64,000 nucleotides of DNA from DATEPR01 sp036491115 (GCA_036491115.1 DASXCQ010000105.1:7440-71439); one strand, 5' to 3'; positions 1 to 8,935 are shown, counted from the first letter of the stretch. Program-made: numbers and translations. Notes: generated by a model not told the origin, from the sequence alone.

Positions 1-222
1 GCCTTCCGCAATGTCGGTGGGCGGCCCACGCGGTTGTTGTGTATGTGTGCTCCGGCCGGCCAGGATGAGTTCTTCACGCTCGTCGGCGAGTCCGTGGCGA
101 CCCGCACCACGCCACCGCCGCCTCTCGATCCGGCCGCCCAGACTGCGTTCATCGCGAAGGCGCGATCACTGGCGCCGCAGTACCGCACCGTGCTGCTGCC
201 ACCGCCCGGGGTCACCGGATGA
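1..222 (+). CDS. Cupin-like protein, C-terminal end only
   Basis: The frame is open from base 1 to the stop at 222, so these are the last 73 residues of a protein that starts outside the window. A strand with GGRPTRLL, a PAGQDEFF segment and an Ala-rich helix ending in ALAPQYRT resemble the tail of small actinobacterial cupin proteins. The barrel and its metal ligands are not visible, so activity cannot be judged. The stop overlaps the start of the next (broken) gene by 4 bases, so the two were probably cotranscribed. The family call rests on the tail alone. Confidence 0.45.
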   Translation, partial: AFRNVGGRPTRLLCMCAPAGQDEFFTLVGESVATRTTPPPPLDPAAQTAFIAKARSLAPQYRTVLLPPPGVTG

Positions 223-830
223 GTTTCACCCTCGATCCCCAGGTGGCGGCCACCCTGCACGCCATGGCCGAACAGAGTGGCCCGCTGCCCGCCCCGCCGG
301 TCGGTGACATCGAGAACCGACGGGCCGACCTCAACGCCATGCTTGAGTGGGCCAACAACGGGGCCCAGCCCATCGCCGATCAGATCAAGATCGTCGACCA
401 CGAAGTGAGCGCCGCCGACGGGCGCACCCTGCTGGCGCGCTGGTACCAGGCGCCCTCCAGCGACAGCCAGGCCTCGGTCCTCTATCTACACGAGGCGGCA
501 TGATCCTTGGCTCCGTCCCGATCTTCGACGGGCCCGTATCGCGCTACGTCGCCACGCCGGCCTCTCGATGTTCGCGGTCGACTACCGGCTCGCGCCCGAA
601 CACCCGTACCCCACCTCGGTCGAGGACGCCTACGCGGGCTCGTGTGGCTGGCCGCCCACGCAGCGGAGCTCGGCGTCGACCCGGACCGCATCGCCGTCAT
701 GGGCGACAGCGCCGGTGCCGGCATCGCCGCCGCCGTCGCCGTCCTCCACGGGTACGACGCCATCGCCCCCGAGGCCGACGTCTCCCGCCGCGCCCGCGCC
801 GACCGCCACCGCGTCCTGAGAAGCCTGTGA
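219..830 (+). pseudogene. Decayed alpha/beta hydrolase (HSL/lipase-esterase family)
   Basis: Pieces of one esterase are spread over all three plus-strand frames. Frame A (219-503) has the N-terminal helix and strand ending in SVLYLHEAA. Frame B just after it reads GMILGSVPIFDGPVSRYVA. Frame C near 584-616 reads DYRLAPEHPYP, a hallmark of the hormone-sensitive-lipase group. The next piece carries the nucleophile elbow GDSAGAG at about 701-720. The order is correct, but at least three frameshifts separate the pieces and the C-terminal third with the Asp/His of the triad is absent. The gene cannot make an active enzyme. Its start overlaps the upstream cupin-like stop by 4 bases. Confidence 0.75.
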
Positions 831-895
831 CCAACCACGGATCGCAGCACGCGACGCAGGGCACGACCACACCCGCCAGACCCACGGACCGGAAC

Positions 896-1082
896 ATGTA
901 TCTGGCCGACGGGGGATCGCTACGTCGTGTTCGCGTCCAACGCTGGATCGGACCACAACCCGGACTGGTATCGGAATCTGCGCGCCAGTCCCGATGTCAC
1001 CATCGAAGTCGGTGACCGGACGATCCCCGTCCACCGCGACCCCGCCACGGTCGAGGTGACTCAGCCCGGGGAGGTGATCTGA
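896..1082 (+). pseudogene. Fragment of a DDN-type F420-dependent reductase
   Basis: From 915 to the TGA at 1080-1082 the frame reads RYVVFASNAGSDHNPDWYRNL and goes on to a TIEVGDRTIPV strand. This is the core of the deazaflavin-dependent nitroreductase (DDN) family. One extra G in the run at 911-915 throws the preceding piece (MYLADGG) out of frame, and the N-terminal half of the domain is missing. It is therefore a broken remnant. An intact member of the same family lies at 23367-23777 and shares the HPNWYLNL-type segment, so this may be an old paralogue. Confidence 0.65.
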
Positions 1083-1212
1083 GCGGCCGGCGAACCGAGC
1101 CAAGCCCGTCACCGGAGGAAGTTCCACGGTGACCCGTGAGCGCGAGTACGTTGTCATCAGGCCCTCGCTTTGAATCAGGGCCCAGAGTTCGCTGGGGATG
1201 GCAAACGCCGTC

Positions 1213-2382
1213 TCAGCGTCTCGGCCGGTAGGGGCGGAAGAAGGCACGCAGCTCCTCGGCATAGAGTTCTGGTTCCTCGAAGGCCGCGAAATGGCCACCA
1301 CGTGGGGGCTCGCTCACGCGCACGACGTTCGCGGTGCGCTCCAGCCACGCCATCGGCGGGCGAACGATATCGCCGGGGAACAACGCGAAACCCGACGGCA
1401 CCTCGACCCGCCGGGACAACTGCGGCGGCGGGATCGCGGCGTTCGCGCGGTACATGCGCATCGACGAACCAATCGTGCCGGTCAACCAGTACAGCATGAC
1501 ATTCGTCAGGATCTCGTCCTTGGAGAACCGCCGCTCGACGTCGCCGTCGCAGTCGCTCCACGCGCGCAGCTTCTCCACGATCCACGCGGCGAGCCCGGCC
1601 GGGGAGTCGGTCAGCCCGACGGCCGCGGTCTGCGGCTTCGTGCGGTGCATCGCGGCATAGGCGCCCTCACTCGCGGCCCACGCCGCGACGCCGTCGAACC
1701 AGGCGCGTTCGGAGTCCGCGAGGTCGGCCAGGTCGCCGGTCAGCACCGGCACGCCCGCGTCGGTGCGGTGCACGGCCACCACCCGCCCAGGATGATCCAG
1801 CCCGAGGTAGCGGCTCACGTGGCTGCCGATGTCCCCGCCCGCCGCGCCGAAGCGCGGGTAGCCCAGCACGTCCATGAGCCGCGCCCACAGACCGGCGACC
1901 GCGATGGAGTCCAGAGCCGGGCCGGTGGGACGGTCGGAATAGCCGTAGCCGGGCATGTCGGGCACGACCACGTCGAACGCGTCAGCGGGGTCGGCGCCGT
2001 GCGCGCCGGGATCGGTGAGCAGCGGGATGACCTTCGTGTAACGCCAGAACGAGTCCGGCCAGCCGTGGCTGAGCACCAGCGGGAGCACCGGTCCGGCAGG
2101 CGCGGCCGCCCGGACGTGCACGAAATGGATACCCAGGCCGCCCAGCAGGACGCGGAAGTGCGGCAGCCTGGCCAGCGCCCTCTCCCGCGCAGGCCAGTCG
2201 AACCCGTCCACCCAGTACGCGACCAACTCACGCAGGTAGGCCACATCAGTCCCCAGCGACCACCCTGCCTCCTCGGGCGCGTCCGGCCACCGTGTCGCAC
2301 GCAGCCGCGTGCGCAGCTCCTCGACCACCTCCGGGGCGGTCCGCGGAGTGAACGGCTCAGGGCGAGGCGCGGCATCCGGCAC
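1213..2382 (-). CDS. Epoxide hydrolase (EHN plus alpha/beta-hydrolase fold)
   Basis: A 389-residue protein of the microsomal-type epoxide hydrolase family, which opens epoxides to diols through an Asp ester intermediate. The N-terminal ~100 residues match the EHN region (EELRTRLRATRWPD, then a W-rich stretch). HGWPDS at 106-111 is the oxyanion segment, Asp184 in GGDIGSH is the nucleophile, Asp338 in FPGDI is the likely charge-relay acid and His364 in GGHFAAFEEP the general base. Tyr residues of the lid are present (MLYW near 298). Length and order are complete. It faces the decayed genes at the left edge and has no visible operon partner. The substrate is unknown. Confidence 0.9.
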   Translation of the reverse strand: MPDAAPRPEPFTPRTAPEVVEELRTRLRATRWPDAPEEAGWSLGTDVAYLRELVAYWVDGFDWPARERALARLPHFRVLLGGLGIHFVHVRAAAPAGPVLPLVLSHGWPDSFWRYTKVIPLLTDPGAHGADPADAFDVVVPDMPGYGYSDRPTGPALDSIAVAGLWARLMDVLGYPRFGAAGGDIGSHVSRYLGLDHPGRVVAVHRTDAGVPVLTGDLADLADSERAWFDGVAAWAASEGAYAAMHRTKPQTAAVGLTDSPAGLAAWIVEKLRAWSDCDGDVERRFSKDEILTNVMLYWLTGTIGSSMRMYRANAAIPPPQLSRRVEVPSGFALFPGDIVRPPMAWLERTANVVRVSEPPRGGHFAAFEEPELYAEELRAFFRPYRPRR

Positions 2383-2421
2383 AGCCGCAGCCTAAGGGTT
2401 GTCCCGTAACGTTGGGCAGCC

Positions 2422-2745
2422 GTGATCGATGATCATGGCGTGGAGCATGTGATCAGTTCCAGCACCAACCTGACCTACCGACAGATCGCCCTGCTGTTCG
2501 GGATCTCCAAGTCCACCGTCGACCGCGTGGTCAATCACCTGGCACCGCTGCTCGCGCTGGCCCGCCGCCACTCCACACAGCTGCTCGGTCGCCTGCGCTT
2601 CGGTGAGCCCGCCGACGGCGATGGCTGTGCCATGCACGTCACCTTCCCAGGCGATGCACCTGGTCTTTCGACCACGCCTCAGTGCGGTCGTGGTCTCGAT
2701 GTGGGCCTCAACCGGGAGCAGCCGGTTGTCCACGAAGTTGGCTAA
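2422..2745 (+). pseudogene. IS5-family transposase N-terminal fragment
   Basis: Residues 13-47 of this short frame (LTYRQIALLFGISKSTVDRV) are the helix-turn-helix found at the N terminus of IS5-type transposases. The DDE catalytic region that should follow is absent. After about base 2575 the translation no longer resembles a transposase. It is a truncated insertion-sequence remnant between the epoxide hydrolase and a TetR gene. Confidence 0.55.
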
Positions 2746-2890
2746 GAAGCCTTAACCAGCCCAAGCGCCGGCCCTGGAATCACCCGACCACATTCACGTC
2801 TTCATGACACCTGTAGCACTGTGGGTGGATCACGTCGTCCCGATGGGGTTGAGACCCACCCGCTGGTGCGCACCGCCTACCCTCACCGTC

Positions 2891-3601
2891 GTGACAGACA
2901 GTGGTCAGCCCGGCAGGGGCCCGGATGGTCGGGCGGCCCGATGGTCGGGCCATCGGGCTCGGCGGCGGGCGCAGATTGTCGCGGCCGCGTTGGCCGCCAT
3001 CGACGAGCACGGGCCGGGCGTGTCGACCGAGCAGATCGCGGAGCGGGCGGGGATGGCCCGACCTCAGCTCTACCGCCAGTTCACCGACGCGCAGGATCTG
3101 CACAACGCGATCGTCCGCAGCGCGGTGGAGTCGTTCCTGGCCACGATGGCGCCGGTACTGACTCACCCCAGCGGCTCGCCCCGAAGCCTCATCACGCAGC
3201 TCGTGCGCACGTTCGTGACCTGGATGACCGACAACGCCTCCCGCTACCACTACGTGCTGGCCAGGGCCGGTGCGGTCAGTGATGGCGAGGGCGCGCTGGC
3301 CGACGCGCGCACGAGAGTCGGTTGTCTGTTGCGCGACCTGCTGGCCGGCTACTTCGTGGTGCTGCAGGTCGATCCCACCCTGGCTGATCCGCTCGCGTTC
3401 GGTCTGGTGGGCATGGTCGAGTCGGCGACCGAGCGATGGCTGGTGGCAGGCTCGCAGGGCCGGGACGCGCTGGTCGCCCAGGTGTCGGTGTGGATTTGGA
3501 GTCTGCTGGATGGCCTGGCTCGGGTTGTCGGGGTGGCGATCGACCCGGACGAGCCCCTGCCTCCATTGCCAGACCAGGCCGTCGAGCTCCAGGACTCTTG
3601 A
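2891..3601 (+). CDS. TetR-family transcriptional regulator
   Basis: The GTG at 2891 is preferred to an upstream ATG because the extension before it has no family character; the protein is then 236 residues. The N-terminal HTH reads AQIVAAALAAIDEHGPGVSTEQIAERAGMARPQLYRQF in sections, with the usual R-P-Q-L-Y-R-Q-F recognition helix. The C-terminal two thirds is a helical ligand domain of the TetR_C type often seen in mycobacteria and nocardioforms. No target gene is divergent from it, and it is followed by a small hypothetical gene. The ligand is unknown. Confidence 0.85.
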   Translation: MTDSGQPGRGPDGRAARWSGHRARRRAQIVAAALAAIDEHGPGVSTEQIAERAGMARPQLYRQFTDAQDLHNAIVRSAVESFLATMAPVLTHPSGSPRSLITQLVRTFVTWMTDNASRYHYVLARAGAVSDGEGALADARTRVGCLLRDLLAGYFVVLQVDPTLADPLAFGLVGMVESATERWLVAGSQGRDALVAQVSVWIWSLLDGLARVVGVAIDPDEPLPPLPDQAVELQDS

Positions 3602-3712
3602 GACTCTGTGTGCACGAATCGCTACCCCCGGTTGCTGGTACGGAGCTGTAGCTGTTACTTTGCGTGCTCGCCGAGCGTGTTCGGTGTCTTGGCGCGGGGA
3701 AGGGAGCCGCTA

Positions 3713-3964
3713 GTGACCGACGCACAGCAGCAATGGGACTGGCTCGAACAGGCCGCCCAGGAGGCCCGGGAGATCATCGATCGCCTGCACGGAGAAGCCA
3801 GCGCCACGTTGCGCCATGATCGGATGGATCCTCACTCCGGTGATACCTCGGAGGGTCGCCGTACGTCGGTACCCAGTGAGCCCACGCCGTCGCCGGGCAG
3901 TGAGATCGAGGCCGCCGCCGAGGGTGGCCCAGCGTCCGGGAGTCCGGGCCATGCCACGTCATGA
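3713..3964 (+). CDS. Small hypothetical protein
   Basis: The GTG at 3713 follows a purine-rich GGGAAGGGAG element, giving 83 residues. The N-terminal half is an amphipathic helix rich in Gln, Glu and Ala (QWDWLEQAAQEAREIIDRLH). The C-terminal half is a disordered Ser/Pro/Gly/Glu tail. No family is recognised. The ribosome-binding site and coherent helix suggest a real gene, perhaps downstream of the TetR. Confidence 0.45.
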   Translation: MTDAQQQWDWLEQAAQEAREIIDRLHGEASATLRHDRMDPHSGDTSEGRRTSVPSEPTPSPGSEIEAAAEGGPASGSPGHATS

Positions 3965-4093
3965 CCACCCATCACCGCGCCGTTAGCCCGTCATGGCGGG
4001 CCGACCCGCCATGAGACAGCCCCGCCGCACTGCCCGGTGTGCCGAACGCCTGGATGCCGCAGGAGCCGCGAGATTCCCGATGAGTGTGATCAC

Positions 4094-4850
4094 CTGAACT
4101 GGCCCCGGTTGGGTCGTGGTTCTTCACCAATATTGGCCCCACCCAGGTTGTGATCTTCACGTCGGTGTCGTCGTCGGCGTGGAGGTCGGGAATGGCGCGG
4201 TCGAAGGTGGAACTGTTCGAACAGATCAGACGAGACAGACGGATCGAGCAGCTCTCGATCCGAGAGCTGGCGGAGCGGCATCAGGTGCGCCGACGCACCG
4301 TGCGCCAAGCGTTGGCCAGCGCGGTTCCGCCGCCGCGCAAGGCGTATCCGCGGCGACCCCGGCCGGCGACCGACCCGTATGTCGGGGTGATCGACTCGTG
4401 GTTGCTGGCCGACCGGGACGTGCCGCGCAAACAGCGACACACAGCACGGCGGGTCTGGCAGCGGCTGGTTGCCGAGCACGGCGCGGCACTGGCGGAGGTC
4501 ACGGTCTCGCGTTATGTCGCTGCCCGTCGGATCGAGTTGGGTCTGGACCGGGTTGAGGTGGCGGTGCCCCAGGCCCACATCGCTGGCGCTGAGGCCGAGG
4601 TCGATTTCGGCGAGTTTGCCGCCACCATCGCCGGGGTGCTGACCACGCTGTGGCTGTTTGTGATGCGCCTTTCCCACTCTGGTAAGGCTTTCCACGTCGC
4701 GTTTGCCACCCAGGCCCAGGAAGCGTTCCTGGAAGGACACGTCGCCGCGTTCGCGTACTTCGGCGCGGTCCCAGCGCGGATCCGTTACGACAACCTCAAA
4801 CCCGCCGTGATCCGGGTGCTGCGCGGGCGGGACCGAACCGAGGGTCGCCC
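4094..4850 (+). mobile_element. Truncated IS21-family element (istA remnant)
   Basis: IstA starts at ATG 4192 (MARSKVELFEQIRRD). It has the N-terminal HTH (SIRELAERHQVRRRTVRQAL) and the first part of the DDE core (AEVDFGEF, then RIRYDNLKPAVIRVLRGRDRTE). The reading diverges from the family straight after RTE at about 4849, before the last catalytic residue, and no istB follows. Bases 4094-4191 look like the left non-coding end. The element is 3'-truncated and cannot transpose. What follows to about 5040 is open in the same frame but is not transposase. Confidence 0.75.
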
Positions 4851-5116
4851 CGATGGGCTGTCTCCCGCCGGTTGGCTGCAACAGATCGTGCTCGACGATC
4901 CGCAACCACTCCAGGACAACGGCTGCTTCCTGCCCGACGACCCGTTCGCCCTGCCCGGCGACAAGTCCCACCGACCGAACACCGCAGCCGCGGGAGCTGT
5001 CGTTAGGTCGATGAGTCAAATCCGGTGCGACTCGAACAATGCAATACGCATGCGCAGTATTCGCGTCGCTACTCGGCCCTGCATGGCATCCTGGTCGGGG
5101 CCCGTAGGATGGCGGC
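4850..5116. other. Junction DNA with no recognised gene
   Basis: About 270 bases between the truncated istA and the next TetR start. The istA frame stays open here (QPLQDNGCFLPDDPFALPGDKSH), but I recognise no family in it or on the other strand. The last 75 bases hold a short palindrome, listed separately. Confidence 0.4.
5043..5061. promoter_or_regulatory. Candidate TetR operator
   Basis: AATAC and GTATT arms flank a core that contains the self-complementary CGCATGCG. It lies 56 bases upstream of the TetR start at 5117, where an autoregulatory site would be expected. The symmetry is seen; the binding is inferred. Confidence 0.4.
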
Positions 5117-5767
5117 ATGGCGGGCGAGGACGACACCGGGGGCGCGCGGTCCTACCGGAAGGCCGAGGACCGGCGTGAACAGGTGCTGGCGAAGGCGATC
5201 GAGCTGTTCGCCGAGCACGGGGTGGAGGCGTCGCTGCGATCGATCGGGGACGCGATCGGTGTCTCGCACGCGGCACTGCGTTATTACTTCCGCTCGCGCG
5301 ATGACCTTCTCATCGCGGTGTACCGGGCGCACGAAGCGGCCGACCACAGCGAAGCGGAAAAGGAGCAGTCCCTCGCGGAGGACCCGTCAATCGTCGATGT
5401 CATGAAAAGCAGCGCGCTGCGCAACCGCGAGATCCCGGGTCTGGTCGAGCTGTACGCGACGCTGACGACGGACGCGTTGCAGCAGGAGCGGCATCCCGCG
5501 ACTCGGGAGTTCGTCCGGGAACGGTTCCGCCGGGTGCGGGCCGAGCTCGCCGAACTGGTGCGCCAGGGACAGCGCAGTGGCGCGGTCAACTCGGATCTCG
5601 ATCCGGAGGACGCGGCGGCGCTCGTGGCGGCGGCGTCGGACGGGTTGCAGGTGCAGTGGCTGCTGGATCCGGACGCGGTGGACGTGCACAGGGTGCTGAG
5701 ACTGCTGGAACGGCTGGTACCGGGACGGGTCAGCGTGGACGCCGCTGGGCGCGAGCCATCCCGGTGA
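5117..5767 (+). CDS. TetR-family transcriptional regulator
   Basis: 216 residues. The HTH spans roughly residues 20-63 (REQVLAKAIELFAEHGVEASLRS, then SHAALRYYF as recognition helix). The C-terminal helical domain has an RFRRVRAELAELVRQGQRSGAV stretch typical of TetR_C_6-like effector domains. The last 38 bases overlap the 3' end of the convergent MFS gene. A palindrome upstream suggests autoregulation. It may control the neighbouring exporter, but the orientation is convergent, not divergent. Confidence 0.85.
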   Translation: MAGEDDTGGARSYRKAEDRREQVLAKAIELFAEHGVEASLRSIGDAIGVSHAALRYYFRSRDDLLIAVYRAHEAADHSEAEKEQSLAEDPSIVDVMKSSALRNREIPGLVELYATLTTDALQQERHPATREFVRERFRRVRAELAELVRQGQRSGAVNSDLDPEDAAALVAAASDGLQVQWLLDPDAVDVHRVLRLLERLVPGRVSVDAAGREPSR

Positions 5768-6977
5768 GTCCGACCACCGCGGTGACGGCGAACGCGGCTG
5801 GGATGAGGAACACCAGCGGCAGCCCGACCCGGTCGGCGCCGAGGCCGCCTGCGAGGCCGCCGAGTGCTGAGCTGAGCGCGGTGGAGCTGATGAAGATCGC
5901 GGACGCGGTGGCGACAGCGGTGGGCAGCAGGCGTTGGGCGACGACGATGCCGAGGGTCGCGAACACGCACCACACCCCGCCCATGAGTATCTGTCCGGTG
6001 AACAGTCCGGCGGCGGTGCCGGTGAAGGCGAAGCACAGGTTCGCGGCCACCCCGAACCCGGCGCCGAGCACCATGAGTCGCATCGGCCCGGTTCTGCGGG
6101 CCACGACGACGGCCACGGGCATGAGCGCCAGCTCGACCAGCGGTTGGATGCCGATGACCGCGCCGGCCAGCGCTGGTGTGAAGTGCAGTTGGCTGTTCAT
6201 GTAGATCGGCAGGTAGGCGTATTTGACCGGCTCGCCCGCGTAGACGCAGATGTAGAGCCCGGTGAACGCGAGCAGCGGGAGCATCGCGCGGACGTCGGGC
6301 CGGCTCGGTCGCGGTGCCGGTCGGCGGGGCAGGAGCGGGGTGCTGCCCGGGTCCCGCAGTGTGCCCAGGGGCAGCAGCTGGGCGAGGGTGACGGCCGCCG
6401 TCGCCAGGAACATCACCTGCGGACCGGCGAGGGCGGCCAGGAAGGAGCCCGCGACCGGCCCGAGGACCCAACCGGCGGTCAGCGCCATCCGCACGATCGC
6501 GACGACCCCGTCCTGGTTCGGGTGTGGGGCTGCCTGGTCGTGGATGGCGGCGAACAGTTGCGAGGTCGCGGCGCCGGCGAAGCCGAGCAGGGTCGCGCTG
6601 ATCACGAACGGCAGCCACAGCCGGGGCGCGAACGCGATCGCCGCCCAGCCCGCGGCTCCGGCCACGGCGCAGAGCCGGAACAACGTCAGCCGTGATGCCG
6701 TGCGGTCCGACCGGGCCCCGACCAGGTAGCCGGCGATGGGCGCGGTGAGGTTGGTCAGGTAGTACAGGCCCGCGACGGTCAGGGAGGCACCGAGTTGGTG
6801 CACGAGGAACGACGCGATCTGCGGAGCCGCGGCGGAGAACCCGAGCCCGGACAGGAACAGCGCGAGCGTCGCCCCGCGGTACAGCGGTGTGGACCCCACC
6901 AGTCGCAGTGCCGTGTCGTGGGCCGGCGGGGGTGTCTGCTCGGTGATGGTGTCGGGTAGTGGGGGCTGCTCGTTCAT
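5730..6977 (-). CDS. MFS efflux transporter (SetA-like sugar/drug exporter)
   Basis: 415 residues with about 12 hydrophobic segments. The start is ATG 6977 (MNEQPPLPDT), after which a 30-residue polar N terminus precedes TM1 (LALFLSGLGFSAAAP). Signature segments are GARSDRTASR between TM2 and TM3 and YLPIYMNSQLHF near the middle, as in the sugar-efflux branch of the MFS. It probably exports a small polar compound by proton antiport. A strong palindrome 74-96 bases upstream may be its operator. It is convergent with a TetR gene. Confidence 0.85.
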   Translation of the reverse strand: MNEQPPLPDTITEQTPPPAHDTALRLVGSTPLYRGATLALFLSGLGFSAAAPQIASFLVHQLGASLTVAGLYYLTNLTAPIAGYLVGARSDRTASRLTLFRLCAVAGAAGWAAIAFAPRLWLPFVISATLLGFAGAATSQLFAAIHDQAAPHPNQDGVVAIVRMALTAGWVLGPVAGSFLAALAGPQVMFLATAAVTLAQLLPLGTLRDPGSTPLLPRRPAPRPSRPDVRAMLPLLAFTGLYICVYAGEPVKYAYLPIYMNSQLHFTPALAGAVIGIQPLVELALMPVAVVVARRTGPMRLMVLGAGFGVAANLCFAFTGTAAGLFTGQILMGGVWCVFATLGIVVAQRLLPTAVATASAIFISSTALSSALGGLAGGLGADRVGLPLVFLIPAAFAVTAVVGLTGMARAQRRPR

Positions 6978-7042
6978 GTGCGGGCGGTCTCCATCGGCTC
7001 GGAGCACGGCACGACGCGGGCCACGGCCCGAACGGTGCGAGC

Positions 7043-7804
7043 CTACCCGAAGATTCTTACAGTGGAAGAATCTGATGTCTGTGACATCGCGGGGCGCTGT
7101 CGCCGGTGGCGGTCGGGTTGATCCGGCGAGCGGTGGGCGGCTGTCGTGAAGGCCGCGGTGACGACCATGACGAGGACGGCCGCGATCGCGATCGCCGCGG
7201 TGGGAGACCACTGCAGGATGGCGGCGCCGGCCGCCGCGCCGGTGAGCATGGCCGCGATCGAGCCGAGCCTGCGGTGTGGCTTGGCGCCGGGACCGCCGGC
7301 CAGCGCGTTGTCCGCGGCCAGGCCGGTGATGGTCAGGGTGAGCACGGTGGTGGTCAGGTCGGGGGCGCCGAGGTGGCGGACGGTACCGTTCTGCACCCCG
7401 AGAGCGGCGGCGAGGATCGCGATGACGGCGAGGCTGCCGTGGCCGGTGAACGGCAGCACGGCGGTGCCGGTCAACACGGCGGCCAGGCCGAGCATGATCG
7501 CTTCGCTGGCGAATGCGGACGTCAGCCACAGGCCGGTCCGTCTGTCGGCCATGGCGTGCGCGACCCGGCCGCCGGCCAGGGCGCCGAGAGCGAACCCGGC
7601 GATCGCGACGCCGGAGGCGACCGCGGACAGGCCGGAACCGTGGTCGACGCCGAAGCCGAGGAACACGACGTTGCCCGTCATGTTCGCGACGAACACGTGG
7701 CCCAGTCGCAGGTAGCTGACGGCGTCGACGAGGCCGGTGACCACGGTCAGGGTCAGCAGTGCGGCGACGGTCCACCTGGTGTTCAGCGGTGAGGGGACGG
7801 CCAT
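7043..7804 (-). CDS. YoaK/DUF1275 family membrane protein
   Basis: 253 residues with about six TM segments. The family marks are GLVDAVSYLRLGHVFVANMTGN at residues 24-45 (in sections) and the ALGVQNGTVRHLGAPDLTTTVLT segment in the middle. The molecular role of DUF1275 is not established; it is usually called a permease-like protein. The tail after about residue 230 is polar and poorly conserved. A CGAAAC-N10-GTTTCG palindrome lies just upstream of its start, and a near copy precedes the divergent aldo/keto reductase operon. Confidence 0.85.
   Translation of the reverse strand: MAVPSPLNTRWTVAALLTLTVVTGLVDAVSYLRLGHVFVANMTGNVVFLGFGVDHGSGLSAVASGVAIAGFALGALAGGRVAHAMADRRTGLWLTSAFASEAIMLGLAAVLTGTAVLPFTGHGSLAVIAILAAALGVQNGTVRHLGAPDLTTTVLTLTITGLAADNALAGGPGAKPHRRLGSIAAMLTGAAAGAAILQWSPTAAIAIAAVLVMVVTAAFTTAAHRSPDQPDRHRRQRPAMSQTSDSSTVRIFG
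7051..7073. promoter_or_regulatory. Perfect 8-bp inverted repeat upstream of the MFS gene
   Basis: AGATTCTT and AAGAATCT are separated by 7 bases. The site overlaps the last codons of the DUF1275 gene and lies 74-96 bases upstream of the MFS start. It is more AT-rich than its surroundings. It could be an operator for the exporter or a terminator for the DUF1275 gene; there is no T-run on the coding side, which favours an operator. Confidence 0.45.
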
Positions 7805-7824
7805 CGGTGATCACTCCGCTCTAG

Positions 7825-7846
7825 CGAAACTGTACTTATGGTTTCG
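7825..7846. promoter_or_regulatory. Palindromic operator copy 1 (CGAAAC-N10-GTTTCG)
   Basis: Perfect 6-base arms with a 10-base spacer, 21 bases upstream of the DUF1275 start. A second site with the same spacing lies at 7922-7943. The geometry fits a TetR dimer. The likely regulator is the TetR encoded at 9830. Confidence 0.6.
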
Positions 7847-7921
7847 TAATCAAACTACAACCGGCGTGATCCGCATGTTCCTGGTGTGACTGAGCGAACA
7901 CCATCGGCGGCCATGTTGATA

Positions 7922-7943
7922 CGAAACCGGCAGTATCGTTTTG
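7922..7943. promoter_or_regulatory. Palindromic operator copy 2 (CGAAAC-N10-GTTTTG)
   Basis: Same half-sites and spacing as copy 1, with one mismatch in the right arm. It lies 33 bases upstream of the aldo/keto reductase start, so both divergent promoters carry one site. Confidence 0.55.
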
Positions 7944-7975
7944 CAGTGAAGGACTAGCGCTGTGACGGAGGAATC

Positions 7976-8935
7976 ATGCAGCAGACACAACTTCGCACCG
8001 CTCCGCTGGGCACGACCGGTATGGAGATCACCCGGGTCGGTTTCGGCGCCTGGGCCATCGGCGGTGGCGGATGGGAGTTCGGCTGGGGACCGCAGGAGGA
8101 CGACGAGTCGATCGCGGCGATCCACCGGGCCCTGGCACTCGGGGTCAACTGGATCGACACGGCGGCCGCCTACGGCTTCGGCCGCTCGGAGCGGACCGTC
8201 GGCCGTGCCCTGGATGGCCTGGCCGACCGACCTTACGTGTTCACCAAGTGCTCGCTGTTGGACGACGGCACCGGCCACGTCCGGCACAGCCTCACGCGGG
8301 ACTCGATCCTGCGCGAGGCGGACGCCAGCCTGGGCCGGCTCGGTGTGGACGCCATCGATCTGTACCAGATCCACTGGCCGAATCCGGAACCGGACATCGA
8401 GGAGGGCTGGGCGGCGCTGGCTGAGCTGAAGGAACAGGGCGTGGTCCGGCACATCGGGGTGTCCAACTTCGACGTCGAGCAGTTGCACCGGATCGAGTCG
8501 ATCGCGCCGGTGGAGACCATGCAGCCGCCGTACTCCCTGATCGATCGGGCCGCCGAGACGGAGATCCTGCCGCTGGCCGAGAAGGAGAACCTCGGTGTGA
8601 TCGTCTACTCGCCGATGGGGTCCGGGCTGCTGACCGGCGGCATGACCCGGGAGCGGGTGGCAACGATGGCCGACGACGACTGGCGCAGGACCGACCCGCG
8701 GTTCACCGAGCCGCGACTGTCCAGGCACCTGACCCTGGCCGAACGCCTGCGCATCATCGGCGAGCGCCACGACGCCACGGCGGGCGCGGTCGCCGTCGCC
8801 TGGACCCTGCGCAACCCCGCGGTGACCGGTGCGATCACCGGTTTCCGCCGTCCGTCCCAGGTGGACCCGATCCTCGCCGCGGCAAATCTGGAGCTCACCG
8901 GCCGCGATCTCGCCGACATCCAGTCGGCACTGTGA
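7976..8935 (+). CDS. Aldo/keto reductase
   Basis: 319 residues, an NADPH-dependent (beta/alpha)8 barrel. The catalytic tetrad is visible: Asp61 and Tyr66 (WIDTAAAYGFG), Lys91 (FTKCS) and His133 (YQIHWP). The cofactor segment GVSNFDVEQL and the late VTGAITGFRRPSQV region fit the AKR11/12-like group acting on small carbonyls. GGAGG precedes the ATG. It is first in an operon with a dehydrogenase and a TetR; the stop and the next start lie a few bases apart. Likely repressed through the CGAAAC palindrome upstream. Confidence 0.92.
   Translation: MQQTQLRTAPLGTTGMEITRVGFGAWAIGGGGWEFGWGPQEDDESIAAIHRALALGVNWIDTAAAYGFGRSERTVGRALDGLADRPYVFTKCSLLDDGTGHVRHSLTRDSILREADASLGRLGVDAIDLYQIHWPNPEPDIEEGWAALAELKEQGVVRHIGVSNFDVEQLHRIESIAPVETMQPPYSLIDRAAETEILPLAEKENLGVIVYSPMGSGLLTGGMTRERVATMADDDWRRTDPRFTEPRLSRHLTLAERLRIIGERHDATAGAVAVAWTLRNPAVTGAITGFRRPSQVDPILAAANLELTGRDLADIQSAL

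Noticed and set aside
1198..2409. 403-codon plus-strand frame opposite the epoxide hydrolase
   Set aside because: Antisense shadow of a gene with complete catalytic motifs.
4150..5178. Full-length 342-residue transposase
   Set aside because: Only the first ~220 codons resemble IstA; the rest is unrelated read-through.
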